Below, piece by piece: positions 25,815-33,237 of a stretch of DNA of 33,237 nt (positions are counted from its first letter, which is position 1; every line of letters starts with the position of its first letter). Source of the DNA: Marinilabiliaceae bacterium UBA5213 (GTDB lineage Bacteria; Bacteroidota; Bacteroidia; Bacteroidales; Marinilabiliaceae); NCBI GenBank assembly GCA_002412555.1, contig DHVH01000030.1:1-33237 (forward strand), written 5' to 3'. The position numbers were made by a program, and so were the translations under genes. Under the pieces are notes generated by a model. It did not search any database. It worked only from the letters and a program-made list of their open reading frames with translations, and had not been told where the DNA came from.

Positions 25815-28103
25815 TCAGTTTCGTTTAATTTCTCGTTTGGCGTAAAAAGCACCATTACCTACAGTTACCCCATAAATTGTTCCATCAAATGGGTCAACCC
25901 CAATCGATTTCCAACGCAGAGCGCCATAAGAATTATCATAAATATTCTTCCAGGATTCACCCCTGTCGCCAGAGATAAAAACACCAGATTCGCTAGGAGA
26001 CCAAAAAAGCGGCTCCGAGGCAACAACAATCTCATCTTTCAAAAATCCTCCCACAGATATGGAACTGGCATTAAACAGGGTATTATCTAAAGGAAATACC
26101 TTTTCCCAATTGTCTCCATAATCAGAACTCCGCCATAACCCTTCTCGAATAAAACCCGCATAAATCAATCCGGGCACATTTTCATCGGCTTTGATGTCCA
26201 CCAAAACAGAAGTTGAATCTTTGTGAAATGGCAATCCACCGCTTATATCGGTCCATTCTTCACCATCATTATCAATTCTGAATAAGCCCTCTGTCCACTC
26301 TCCAAAGTAGAGCGTCCCTGGTCTGTGCGGATCAACACACAATAGCTGGTTGGTTCCACACACATTTTTTTGTTGTCCATAAGTCACAGAAAGCAATTCA
26401 TTTTCAATAAAATCCATATAATGAGGTAATGTTTCTATATGCTCAGGCAAATCGGTATTCAACCTTTCCCAGTTTTCGCCCCAGTTGGAAGACTTATACA
26501 AACCGGCTCCATGTTCGAGATATCGATCTATATAGGCATAAAAAACACCAGGTGTGTGATAATCTTCTTTAAGCGCTTGGACAGTAAGAAAATTTTCAAA
26601 AGTCTTTACCACCCCAAAAGTCTCACCATTGTCCCTGCTTAATAGAATGGCAGAGCCAAATTCACCCATCCAGTCACGCTTACCTGCAAATAAAATATGA
26701 TTAGAATTAAAGCGTGAAAAAACCATAGCAGTTGAGTTTTTGTACTCAGTTACTGCAGGTAGCTGCTGGTAACTATCGCCAAAATCGGAACCAATAAAAG
26801 GCCGGTGATCAGGCATTACAAACCCTGACCTTCCCTTTACCACAGGGTCTACCACCAAGTTTTCAATACAAACAGTTTCAGTACCTTTAAAATTATTTCC
26901 GTTCCAACTTAATCCATTATCATCGCTGACCGAAACACCATACCAATTGGACATAAACAAGCGTCCCGGCACATGTGCATCCACTAAAAATGTTGAAATA
27001 GCCCATCCAATATGTTCTTCCGATCTAATATATGAGGGATAATTGATAAAATCTTCGGTAGCATAATCCATTACCAGGCTCCAGTTTTCTCCTCCATCAA
27101 TGGACTTATAAATGGGAACTAAGGGTACTTCAGTGTCATAGCCCCTTCGGCTTGGCGTCGTATAAACGACTTCCGGATTTCCCGGGTCAACAGCAACTGT
27201 ATTGTAGCGCATCACCGGGGCTGGTAAGCCATTTTCTTTTGACTCAAAAGTTCGACCCCCATCTTCGCTAATGATGATGCCATGGGTATAAGTCGCTGCA
27301 ATGACCTTACTGGGATTATCCGCAAAGAAATCCAATTGCGTAAAACCCAGGTTTTCCTTCTCAAATAAAAGATCCCAGGTTTTGCCAAAATCTGTGCTTT
27401 TAAATAACCGTCCGTTTTGGGGGCGACTATAATCCTCATCCTGCATGAAATATTCGCTCATGCGCATTTCGTGCAAAGTAGCCACATACAAAACGCCTTC
27501 TTGATAGGGATGGAAAACCAAATGGGTAATAGGCTCCCCTTTTAATCCTGAAAACGTCCAGGTTTCTCCCAAATCATGACTTATCCAAACCCCATTACTG
27601 TAACCACCAGCGGCCACGAAGTTTTGATTATATGGATCAACGCCAATTCTTTCGCCATACATGCGATTTAAACCATTCCCAAAGAAATCAACTTCTTGAG
27701 TTACACTTCTCCAATTTTCACCACCATCCGTACTTTTGTGAATTTCTCCAACAATTTGATGGTTCCTGCCTTCTCCCGATCCACGAAACATAACATTGGG
27801 ATCATGCGAACTGATGCAAACAGTTTCTGTGTTTTGATTATATCCTCGCTTTAAGCCCCTGTTCACCAACCTCCATTCTTTACCGGCATCCACACTTTTG
27901 AATAAACCGGCAACATCACAACGCGCAAAAATGACATCAGGGTCAGAAGGATGTTGAACCAATCCGGTGATGTATCCCCCTCCACCTAAATACGACTGTT
28001 GCCATGTAAACGCAACATTGTTGCCGTTCCGCTTTTCCGAATGATTACAACCCAATAATAATAACCAAAAAGGAAGAATCCATATGTACCTGTTAAGCAC
28101 CAT
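25815..28103 (-). CDS. GH74-like beta-propeller lipoprotein with Asp-box (BNR) repeats
   Basis: The 762-residue protein begins MVLNRYIWILPFWLLLLGC; Cys19 follows the lipobox LLLG, so it should be lipid-anchored, probably at the cell surface. The N-terminal GGGGYITGLVQHPSDPDVIF and ARCDVAGLFKS match the start of GH74 propellers (GGGGFVTG and ARTDVGG); Asp63 corresponds to the GH74 general-base Asp. About ten Asp-box motifs follow (STDGGENW, SHDLGETW, STDFGKTW, SEDGGRTF, SIDGGENW, SDDNGLSW, SRDNGETF, SSDYGDNW, SGDRGESW), as in double seven-bladed propellers. The second half is divergent: the usual GDxxGFxH region around the acid Asp reads VMPDHRPFIGSDFG. GH74 enzymes cut xyloglucan, but relatives act otherwise, so I call it only GH74-like. 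It follows susD behind a hairpin and precedes GH5 by 13 bp. Confidence 0.83.
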   Translation of the reverse strand: MVLNRYIWILPFWLLLLGCNHSEKRNGNNVAFTWQQSYLGGGGYITGLVQHPSDPDVIFARCDVAGLFKSVDAGKEWRLVNRGLKRGYNQNTETVCISSHDPNVMFRGSGEGRNHQIVGEIHKSTDGGENWRSVTQEVDFFGNGLNRMYGERIGVDPYNQNFVAAGGYSNGVWISHDLGETWTFSGLKGEPITHLVFHPYQEGVLYVATLHEMRMSEYFMQDEDYSRPQNGRLFKSTDFGKTWDLLFEKENLGFTQLDFFADNPSKVIAATYTHGIIISEDGGRTFESKENGLPAPVMRYNTVAVDPGNPEVVYTTPSRRGYDTEVPLVPIYKSIDGGENWSLVMDYATEDFINYPSYIRSEEHIGWAISTFLVDAHVPGRLFMSNWYGVSVSDDNGLSWNGNNFKGTETVCIENLVVDPVVKGRSGFVMPDHRPFIGSDFGDSYQQLPAVTEYKNSTAMVFSRFNSNHILFAGKRDWMGEFGSAILLSRDNGETFGVVKTFENFLTVQALKEDYHTPGVFYAYIDRYLEHGAGLYKSSNWGENWERLNTDLPEHIETLPHYMDFIENELLSVTYGQQKNVCGTNQLLCVDPHRPGTLYFGEWTEGLFRIDNDGEEWTDISGGLPFHKDSTSVLVDIKADENVPGLIYAGFIREGLWRSSDYGDNWEKVFPLDNTLFNASSISVGGFLKDEIVVASEPLFWSPSESGVFISGDRGESWKNIYDNSYGALRWKSIGVDPFDGTIYGVTVGNGAFYAKREIKRN

Positions 28104-28134
28104 AATTAATTAATTGTTAGATTTTAAGGTTAAT

Positions 28135-28165
28135 TGCACCCGGTATTTAAAAAATACCAGGTGCA
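28135..28165 (-). terminator. Hairpin between the susD-like gene and the enzyme genes (attenuator or terminator)
   Basis: TGCACC-C-GGTATTT pairs with AAATACC-A-GGTGCA across a 3-nt loop: a 14-bp stem with one C/A mismatch, 33 bp after the susD stop. On the minus strand it is followed by ATTAACCTTAA, not a clean T-run. Such a structure is typical for reducing transcription of downstream PUL genes relative to susC/susD, or for protecting the susCD message 3' end. Confidence 0.65.
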
Positions 28166-28197
28166 TCACTAACCCATAAAATGTGAGGTGTTCAATA

Positions 28198-29865
28198 TTA
28201 ATAGCCATAATTTTGAGGCATCATTTCGCTCCCAAGCACATCAATTTCAGCTTGAGGTATTGGAAGCAATTCATGTATGCCATTAATAAAATTGGCTCCC
28301 TTCTCGTTGTTCCACTTAGCAGCAAAGCTTCGCATGACATTTCCAACACGATTAGGGACCACTTTGCTCTGTCTAACAAGGTCATAAAAGCGTTCACCTT
28401 CCAGTGCGAGTTCTACCCGACGCTCATTCCAGATAATAGTTCTCAATGCCGTTTTATCAGTTACTGTTACATCAGGAAGGATGGAAGCAGCTGGAACTGC
28501 TTCCCAATCATAACCCAGGAAGGGACGATCGATAATATCACCTTTTCCGCCAAAATTGATAAAAGGTCTGATATCTGCTCTGTCGGTTCTGGAAGAGTTT
28601 CTTGCCCTGCGCCGCACATCGTTCAACTTGGCCAATGCCTCGGATGTATTGCCAATTTCGTTGGCAGATTCTGCATACATTAACAACACATCTGCATAAC
28701 GGAAAATAATCACGTTATCACCGTTGTTTTTAACATTGTCCTCAGGCGCCTCACTTAGCGGCTTAATGACTTTGCGACTAAACATGTAATGCTCATTGGC
28801 CCCGTTGGCTTGGTTATTGGCATCTACAGCAAAGTTTATGGTCTCGCGATAAATAGAATCACCATGAAATAAAAAGGTGGAAACAATTCGTGGATCTCCG
28901 GTTTCGAAAGCATCCAAAAGGTCTAAGGTAGGGGTACCCACTCCCCAACCTGCGGTTAGGCCAAACTCACCTTGCCGGGGTCTTTGGGCATTGATCATAT
29001 CACTTGGGTTGGTTTCCTCGGGCGTTGGGGCACTGGTAAATTCAAAAATGGATTCCTTACCAAACTCATTATCACCGGCACTGACCCAACCGCGATCCCA
29101 AATTCTCATAAAATCGTCCTCCAAGTCATAAACACCAGATTGAATAATTTCAGCGGTCATATCGAAACACTCCTGATACTTTTGTTGATACAAATAAATT
29201 TTTGCCAATAAGGTTTTGGCAGCCCCCTTGGTTGCTCTACCTAAGTCAGCGTCACCATATTCATCGGGTAGAAAAGTGATGGCAGTTTTCAAATCAGCCT
29301 CAAGACGCCTGTATATATCAGCTTCTGAAGCCCGTTTGGAAGGTTCCTCCCCAATACCAAAAACAGGACTTACACCACCATAGGCACGATTTAACCAAAA
29401 ATAATTCAGAGATCTCAGGAATATCAGCTCACCTTTATAGCGGTTCTTTAATGCCTGAGGCAAAGTGGTACTCTCCTCAATCATACTTAAAGCCCAGTTT
29501 GCGACATATATTTTTTTATACTGAACTTCCCAGAAGTTTGCAGTCTGGGTGCTACCCGAACCCCCTTCAAACACCTCAAGTTCTCTCCAACCGGGTTGAT
29601 CTCCCGGACTACTACCACCCTTAAAAGCATCGTCGCTCAAGGCATCTCCTTGAATAAACCCCTGCCAGTTTTTCCAGCGAATGTTGGGGTAACCACTGGC
29701 ATTTCCGGTAATATTCATACTATAAGCTGTTGTTACAGCTGTAGCAGGATCCACACTATCAGGTGAAGGATTTACCAGTACAGGAATTTCAAGGAAATCC
29801 TCATTGCAAGCTGTAAAACCAATGACCAGTAGTATCAGCCAAATGTTCTTTAATATTAATTTCAT
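28198..29865 (-). CDS. SusD/RagB-like surface glycan-binding lipoprotein
   Basis: The 555-residue protein starts MKLILKNIWLILLVIGFTAC; Cys20 after GFTA makes it a lipoprotein. The RagB/SusD layout is clear: an N-terminal segment after NEDFLEIP, TPR-like helices in the middle (FLRSLNYFWLNRAYGGV, LAKIYLYQQKYQECFDM), and the C-terminal family core with the segments FRYADVLLMYAESANE, IIWNERRVELALEGERFYD and LLPIPQAEID. SusD proteins sit as a lid on the SusC channel and capture oligosaccharides. It begins 58 bp after the susC-like stop, the usual arrangement, so the two are cotranscribed. The ligand cannot be told from sequence alone. Confidence 0.97.
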   Translation of the reverse strand: MKLILKNIWLILLVIGFTACNEDFLEIPVLVNPSPDSVDPATAVTTAYSMNITGNASGYPNIRWKNWQGFIQGDALSDDAFKGGSSPGDQPGWRELEVFEGGSGSTQTANFWEVQYKKIYVANWALSMIEESTTLPQALKNRYKGELIFLRSLNYFWLNRAYGGVSPVFGIGEEPSKRASEADIYRRLEADLKTAITFLPDEYGDADLGRATKGAAKTLLAKIYLYQQKYQECFDMTAEIIQSGVYDLEDDFMRIWDRGWVSAGDNEFGKESIFEFTSAPTPEETNPSDMINAQRPRQGEFGLTAGWGVGTPTLDLLDAFETGDPRIVSTFLFHGDSIYRETINFAVDANNQANGANEHYMFSRKVIKPLSEAPEDNVKNNGDNVIIFRYADVLLMYAESANEIGNTSEALAKLNDVRRRARNSSRTDRADIRPFINFGGKGDIIDRPFLGYDWEAVPAASILPDVTVTDKTALRTIIWNERRVELALEGERFYDLVRQSKVVPNRVGNVMRSFAAKWNNEKGANFINGIHELLPIPQAEIDVLGSEMMPQNYGY

Positions 29866-29923
29866 ACGTTTTGATTTTTAACAATTTGTAAACAGTCTCT
29901 AAAGTTTCCTTACAGTTACAAGA

Positions 29924-32900
29924 CTAGAAAGTGAGTCTTACACCACCTAAAAAGGTGCGCCCCACTGGGTATACATATCTGTCTACTCCTAATTCAAGAT
30001 TGGTTGAACCGGCCGATCCCAATTCAGGATCCAATCCTTCATAATTGGTAAAGGTGATCAGGTTCTCTCCGGTAACATATAGCTTCATTGCAGCGCCCTG
30101 ACTAATAAAATCTAACCAACGCGATGGCAAATTATAACCAAACGTAATGTTCTTGACACGCATATAAGAACCGTCGGACAGCCACCAATCAGACAATCTA
30201 TGGTTGTTGTTACGACTTAGGTGATTGAGGATAGGTTCAGTATTGGTACTGCCTTCTCCACTCCAGGCATTTTTATCGATACCAGCCACCTGATTGAAGT
30301 TGGAATTATATCCTTTGTAGTTATAAAACTTCTGGTACATAAAAATCTGATTCCCATATTGCCCTTGTAAAAACACATCGAGATCAAAGCCTTTATATTT
30401 TGCACTAATATTAAATCCATATGAAAACTTAGGATGCGGCGTACCTATTGAGGTGCGATCCTCATCATTGATTTGACCATCAGGAATGGGATTGCCATTC
30501 TCGTCGAAAGCACCTGCCAGGTCAGCAAAAATAAAGTCGCCGGGTTTGGCATTGGGCTGAATAAGATTACCCTCGGCATTTACATAATTATTAACCTGTT
30601 CCTGGGTTTGGAATATCCCCATGGTTTTAAATCCATAGTACTCAGCGATGGGATGACCCAAAAAAGTGTTACTGATACTTCCTCCGATTCGGCCACTTGC
30701 TTCTGACACTAAATTCTCAACACCTGTTCCTAGACTTATCACTTCGTTCTTCACAAAAGAGATATTTCCTCCAAAACTATACTTGAAAGCTCCATCAAAA
30801 TCTCTGTATCGCGCAGTTAGTTCAATACCCCTATTCTGGATTTCACCGGCATTGGCCCAAAAATCATTGGTACCCGACGATAGAGGCTGGGGCAATACCA
30901 AAAGATTATCAAGGGTTGTACGCTCAAAATAATCGAAAGTAAATTCTATTTTGTTCCTTAAAAAACTCATATCAGCACCAAAGTTGAGTGTTTCCTGAGT
31001 TTCCCAACGCACCAAGGGGTTGGCATTGTTGGCAGGTAAATAACCTGTCTGAAACACTTCTTCACGACCAAATGCATAACGGGTATCAGGCCTTTGTAAA
31101 ATCGAGAACACATAAGCATTGTTAGGAATACTCTGGTTGCCAATCTGTCCCCAACTTCCCCTGAACTTGATCGAATTAACCCATAATAGGTTCAATGATT
31201 GGAAAAAACTTTCCTGATGCAAATTCCAACCTGCAGACACAGAAGGAAAAACACCCCATCGGTTATTATTAGATGCTGAAAACCTGGAGGTTCCATCTCT
31301 ACGAACATTCGCTGTAACCATATAACGGTTGTCATAGGAGTAAAATGCACGCCCTAAGTAGGACATTAAAGCATGTTCACGAGCTCCGCCATAAGCTTCA
31401 CGGGCACCAGTTGTAGAATCGATGTACCAAAATGCTTTATTGTCACTTGGCGTTTCACGTCCCAACGCATCCAAATTCTCAAATCGGAAATGCTCTCGCG
31501 TAAATCCGGTCATCAATGAAAAAGTATGCCTGCCAACGGATTGTGAATAGGTGGCCGTATTGGTGTTGACCCAATTGGTGTTTAAGTCATAGTTCCGGCT
31601 AACAACAGATTGGTCTCTTCTTTCTGTGGCATTAGAATAAAACTCCGGTGAAAAATTGTAAAAGTCATTCGTAATCACATTAATACCGAACTCACTTCTT
31701 AACACCAATCGTTCATCCAAAAATTCGCCCTGTAGAAAAACATTTCCAAATAAAGAACGGGTTCTATCATAGGCGTTATCCTGCTCTAAAGCACGAGCAA
31801 TATTATAGTTAGAAGTAGACTCTACCGCGCTGTATTGATTGTACACCTTGGAAATATCATAGCCTGCAGCAGCTGTATTGGCCAATTCGTCCTCTGTTTG
31901 CCACTTACTTTCTAAAGGAGAAATTTGATAAGCCAAGGCAATGGCGCCACCTTCCGGATTATCTTCATCAACGCCTCTTCTTTCTGATTGCGAATAACGC
32001 ACGCTGCTTCCAAACTGAAAATAGTTTAAAAAGCGGTAGTCCGTGTTAACACTGAAATTAATACGACTATAGTCACTACTTTTAATATAACCCTTCTGGT
32101 CAAAATACCCAAGACTGGTAGCATATCTAAAATCTTCAGTACCTCCTGTCATTGAAAAATCATGGTTCTCGATTGAACCACCACCACTTCTCAGTATCTC
32201 ATCCCACCAGTTAGTACCCTTTCCCCATTCGCCTTCTTCCTTCGCAAGAAAGGCTGCCGGTACAGGACGGTCTGCATTCGCATAAGTTAACTTAGCCAGT
32301 CGAACGTACTCTTCGGCATCGGCCAAATCAGGTGAATTAACAGGGTTTGTTACACCTTTATAAGAATTAAAGGTGATGGTAGGTTTTCCGGCCTGACCTC
32401 TTTTAGTGGTAACAATAACAACCCCATTGGATCCTCTGGATCCATAAATTGCAGCAGAAGCGGCATCCTTCAAAATATCGATACGATCAATGTCTGAAGC
32501 ATTGTCCACATTCTCTAAACTCACATTGTCAGCTAAAGGAACCCCATCTACTACAAACAACGGGCTATTACCACTATAAATAGAGCCCATTCCACGGATA
32601 CGAATACTTGTTCCGGATCCGGGAGCACCGCCATTGGCATTGATTTGTACACCCGCAACACGACCCTGCAATGCACGATCGATACCTGGAGCAGGAACAT
32701 CGCGCAAATCTTCGGCGTTAACAGCGGCAACTGACCCCGTAAGATCGCTTTTCTTTTGGGTACCATAGCCCACAACGATCAACTCCTCTAAACTAAAATT
32801 GCTGGCGCGTAGACGAATAAAATGCCGGGCGGTTGTGCCTACAGGTACTTCCGTAATGTCATATCCGATAAATGAAAAAACCAGGATATTGTCAGGACTA

Positions 32901-33088
32901 GCATTAATACTAAAATTCCCCTCCATATCGGTGACCGTGCCACTGTTAGTCCCTTTAATAATAACATTAACACCGGGTATGGCCTCACGATCTTCCTCAT
33001 CTACTACAGTCCCTGTTATTACCTGTTGAGAATAAACCATCGTAATTCCCAAAAGCATGAAGAATAATAAAAGAATTCTTTTTTTCAT
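29924..33088 (-). CDS. SusC/RagA-like TonB-dependent outer-membrane oligosaccharide importer
   Basis: The 1054-residue protein has a signal peptide (about 1-20, MKKRILLLFFMLLGITMVYS), a carboxypeptidase-regulatory-like domain (about 22-85, ITGTVVDEEDREAIPGVNVI), the TonB-box region and plug domain (about 100-235, LIVVGYGTQKKSDLTGSVAA, RIRGMGS, PLFVVDGVPL, DAASAAIYGSRGSNGVVIVT) and a long 22-stranded barrel ending GRTFLGGVRLTF. The VDGVPL and DAASAAIYG motifs are hallmarks of the SusC family. It has no STN domain, so it should be controlled by the HTCS rather than by an anti-sigma factor. It is the first gene of the locus in the direction of transcription, and the 149 bp upstream (33089-33237) should hold the main promoter; no obvious TTTG and TAnnTTTG pair was found there, only a 10-bp ATAAGCTTAT palindrome at 33133-33142. 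Confidence 0.97.
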   Translation of the reverse strand: MKKRILLLFFMLLGITMVYSQQVITGTVVDEEDREAIPGVNVIIKGTNSGTVTDMEGNFSINASPDNILVFSFIGYDITEVPVGTTARHFIRLRASNFSLEELIVVGYGTQKKSDLTGSVAAVNAEDLRDVPAPGIDRALQGRVAGVQINANGGAPGSGTSIRIRGMGSIYSGNSPLFVVDGVPLADNVSLENVDNASDIDRIDILKDAASAAIYGSRGSNGVVIVTTKRGQAGKPTITFNSYKGVTNPVNSPDLADAEEYVRLAKLTYANADRPVPAAFLAKEEGEWGKGTNWWDEILRSGGGSIENHDFSMTGGTEDFRYATSLGYFDQKGYIKSSDYSRINFSVNTDYRFLNYFQFGSSVRYSQSERRGVDEDNPEGGAIALAYQISPLESKWQTEDELANTAAAGYDISKVYNQYSAVESTSNYNIARALEQDNAYDRTRSLFGNVFLQGEFLDERLVLRSEFGINVITNDFYNFSPEFYSNATERRDQSVVSRNYDLNTNWVNTNTATYSQSVGRHTFSLMTGFTREHFRFENLDALGRETPSDNKAFWYIDSTTGAREAYGGAREHALMSYLGRAFYSYDNRYMVTANVRRDGTSRFSASNNNRWGVFPSVSAGWNLHQESFFQSLNLLWVNSIKFRGSWGQIGNQSIPNNAYVFSILQRPDTRYAFGREEVFQTGYLPANNANPLVRWETQETLNFGADMSFLRNKIEFTFDYFERTTLDNLLVLPQPLSSGTNDFWANAGEIQNRGIELTARYRDFDGAFKYSFGGNISFVKNEVISLGTGVENLVSEASGRIGGSISNTFLGHPIAEYYGFKTMGIFQTQEQVNNYVNAEGNLIQPNAKPGDFIFADLAGAFDENGNPIPDGQINDEDRTSIGTPHPKFSYGFNISAKYKGFDLDVFLQGQYGNQIFMYQKFYNYKGYNSNFNQVAGIDKNAWSGEGSTNTEPILNHLSRNNNHRLSDWWLSDGSYMRVKNITFGYNLPSRWLDFISQGAAMKLYVTGENLITFTNYEGLDPELGSAGSTNLELGVDRYVYPVGRTFLGGVRLTF

Positions 33089-33237
33089 AAAATGATATGT
33101 TTAAGTTGTAAAAATTTAAAAGCTGCTTACTTATAAGCTTATCTGCTGCCAACTTTTTGATTATTGATCCTGATGTAAAACTAGACATCCTTCCCCATAA
33201 TGACCCATGCCAAATAATTCATTGTAGCAGGATTAAC

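Noticed and set aside
25802..25855. ATG at 25855 for the GH5 gene, overlapping the GH74-like stop
   Set aside because: It would place charged residues ahead of the signal peptide and create a 41-bp overlap; the ATG at 25801 starts a clean signal.
25815..28103. Firm call of xyloglucan endoglucanase (GH74)
   Set aside because: The N-terminal motif fits, but the second catalytic region is altered and the locus points to mannan, so only GH74-like is claimed.
28183..28683. A 166-residue open frame on the plus strand
   Set aside because: It lies fully antisense to the well-supported susD-like gene, its sequence has no domain-like character, and it is explained by the codon pattern of the real gene.
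1..33237. CRISPR array, tRNA or rRNA genes, phage or plasmid functions
   Set aside because: No regularly spaced repeats, tRNA-like segments, integrase or replication genes were seen on either strand.

Overview
The window looks like a polysaccharide utilization locus (PUL) from a member of the Bacteroidota. The grounds are a SusC/SusD pair, a one-protein hybrid two-component regulator (HTCS), secreted glycoside hydrolases ending in Por-type (type IX secretion, T9SS) C-terminal sorting domains, A-rich start regions without strong Shine-Dalgarno sites, and moderate-to-low GC. A T9SS-bearing polysaccharide degrader, perhaps a marine, sediment or alkaline-habitat bacterium of the Marinilabiliales type, would fit, but the genus cannot be read from the sequence. 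Every convincing gene lies on the minus strand, so transcription runs from right to left.

Layout in transcription order: susC-like receptor (33088-29924), susD-like lipoprotein (29865-28198), a hairpin, a GH74-like Asp-box propeller lipoprotein (28103-25815), a GH5 enzyme with an unusual GATase-like module and a T9SS signal (25801-23540), a protein with two CBM9-like modules and a T9SS signal (23378-21774), a terminator, a GH43/GH32-like propeller protein (21666-20071), the HTCS regulator (19945-15803), a LacZ-type GH2 (15705-12565), a PhoA-type alkaline phosphatase (12521-11310), an unknown lipoprotein (11288-10272), a terminator, a free-standing carbohydrate-binding T9SS protein (9848-9105), a terminator, a GH26 mannanase-like enzyme (8798-6699), a terminator, an ISL3-type transposase remnant (6451-6134), a giant protein with two GH5 modules (5673-1318), a terminator, and a GH3 enzyme that runs off the left edge (1143 to beyond 1).

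Reading as a system (inference): T9SS-exported and lipid-anchored endo-acting enzymes (three GH5 modules, GH26, GH74-like) cut a beta-linked plant or algal polysaccharide outside the cell. SusC/SusD import the oligosaccharides. Sec-exported or lipid-anchored exo-type enzymes (GH2, GH3, perhaps the GH43/GH32-like protein) finish them, and the HTCS senses a breakdown product. GH26 plus GH5, GH2 and GH3 best fits a beta-mannan such as galactoglucomannan or glucomannan, but the GH74-like protein leaves a beta-glucan or xyloglucan target open. No GH130 phosphorylase, epimerase, esterase or inner-membrane sugar transporter is in the window; they may lie to the left.

The least ordinary points are a perfect 23-bp inverted repeat inside the HTCS coding sequence, an enzyme with two GH5 catalytic modules around a duplicated unknown domain, a copy of the GH26 C-terminal half that has become its own secreted protein complete with a similar terminator, a GATase-like module of unknown role fused to a GH5, and a phosphatase plus an unrecognised lipoprotein in the GH2 operon. 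No tRNA, rRNA, CRISPR array or complete mobile element was seen.
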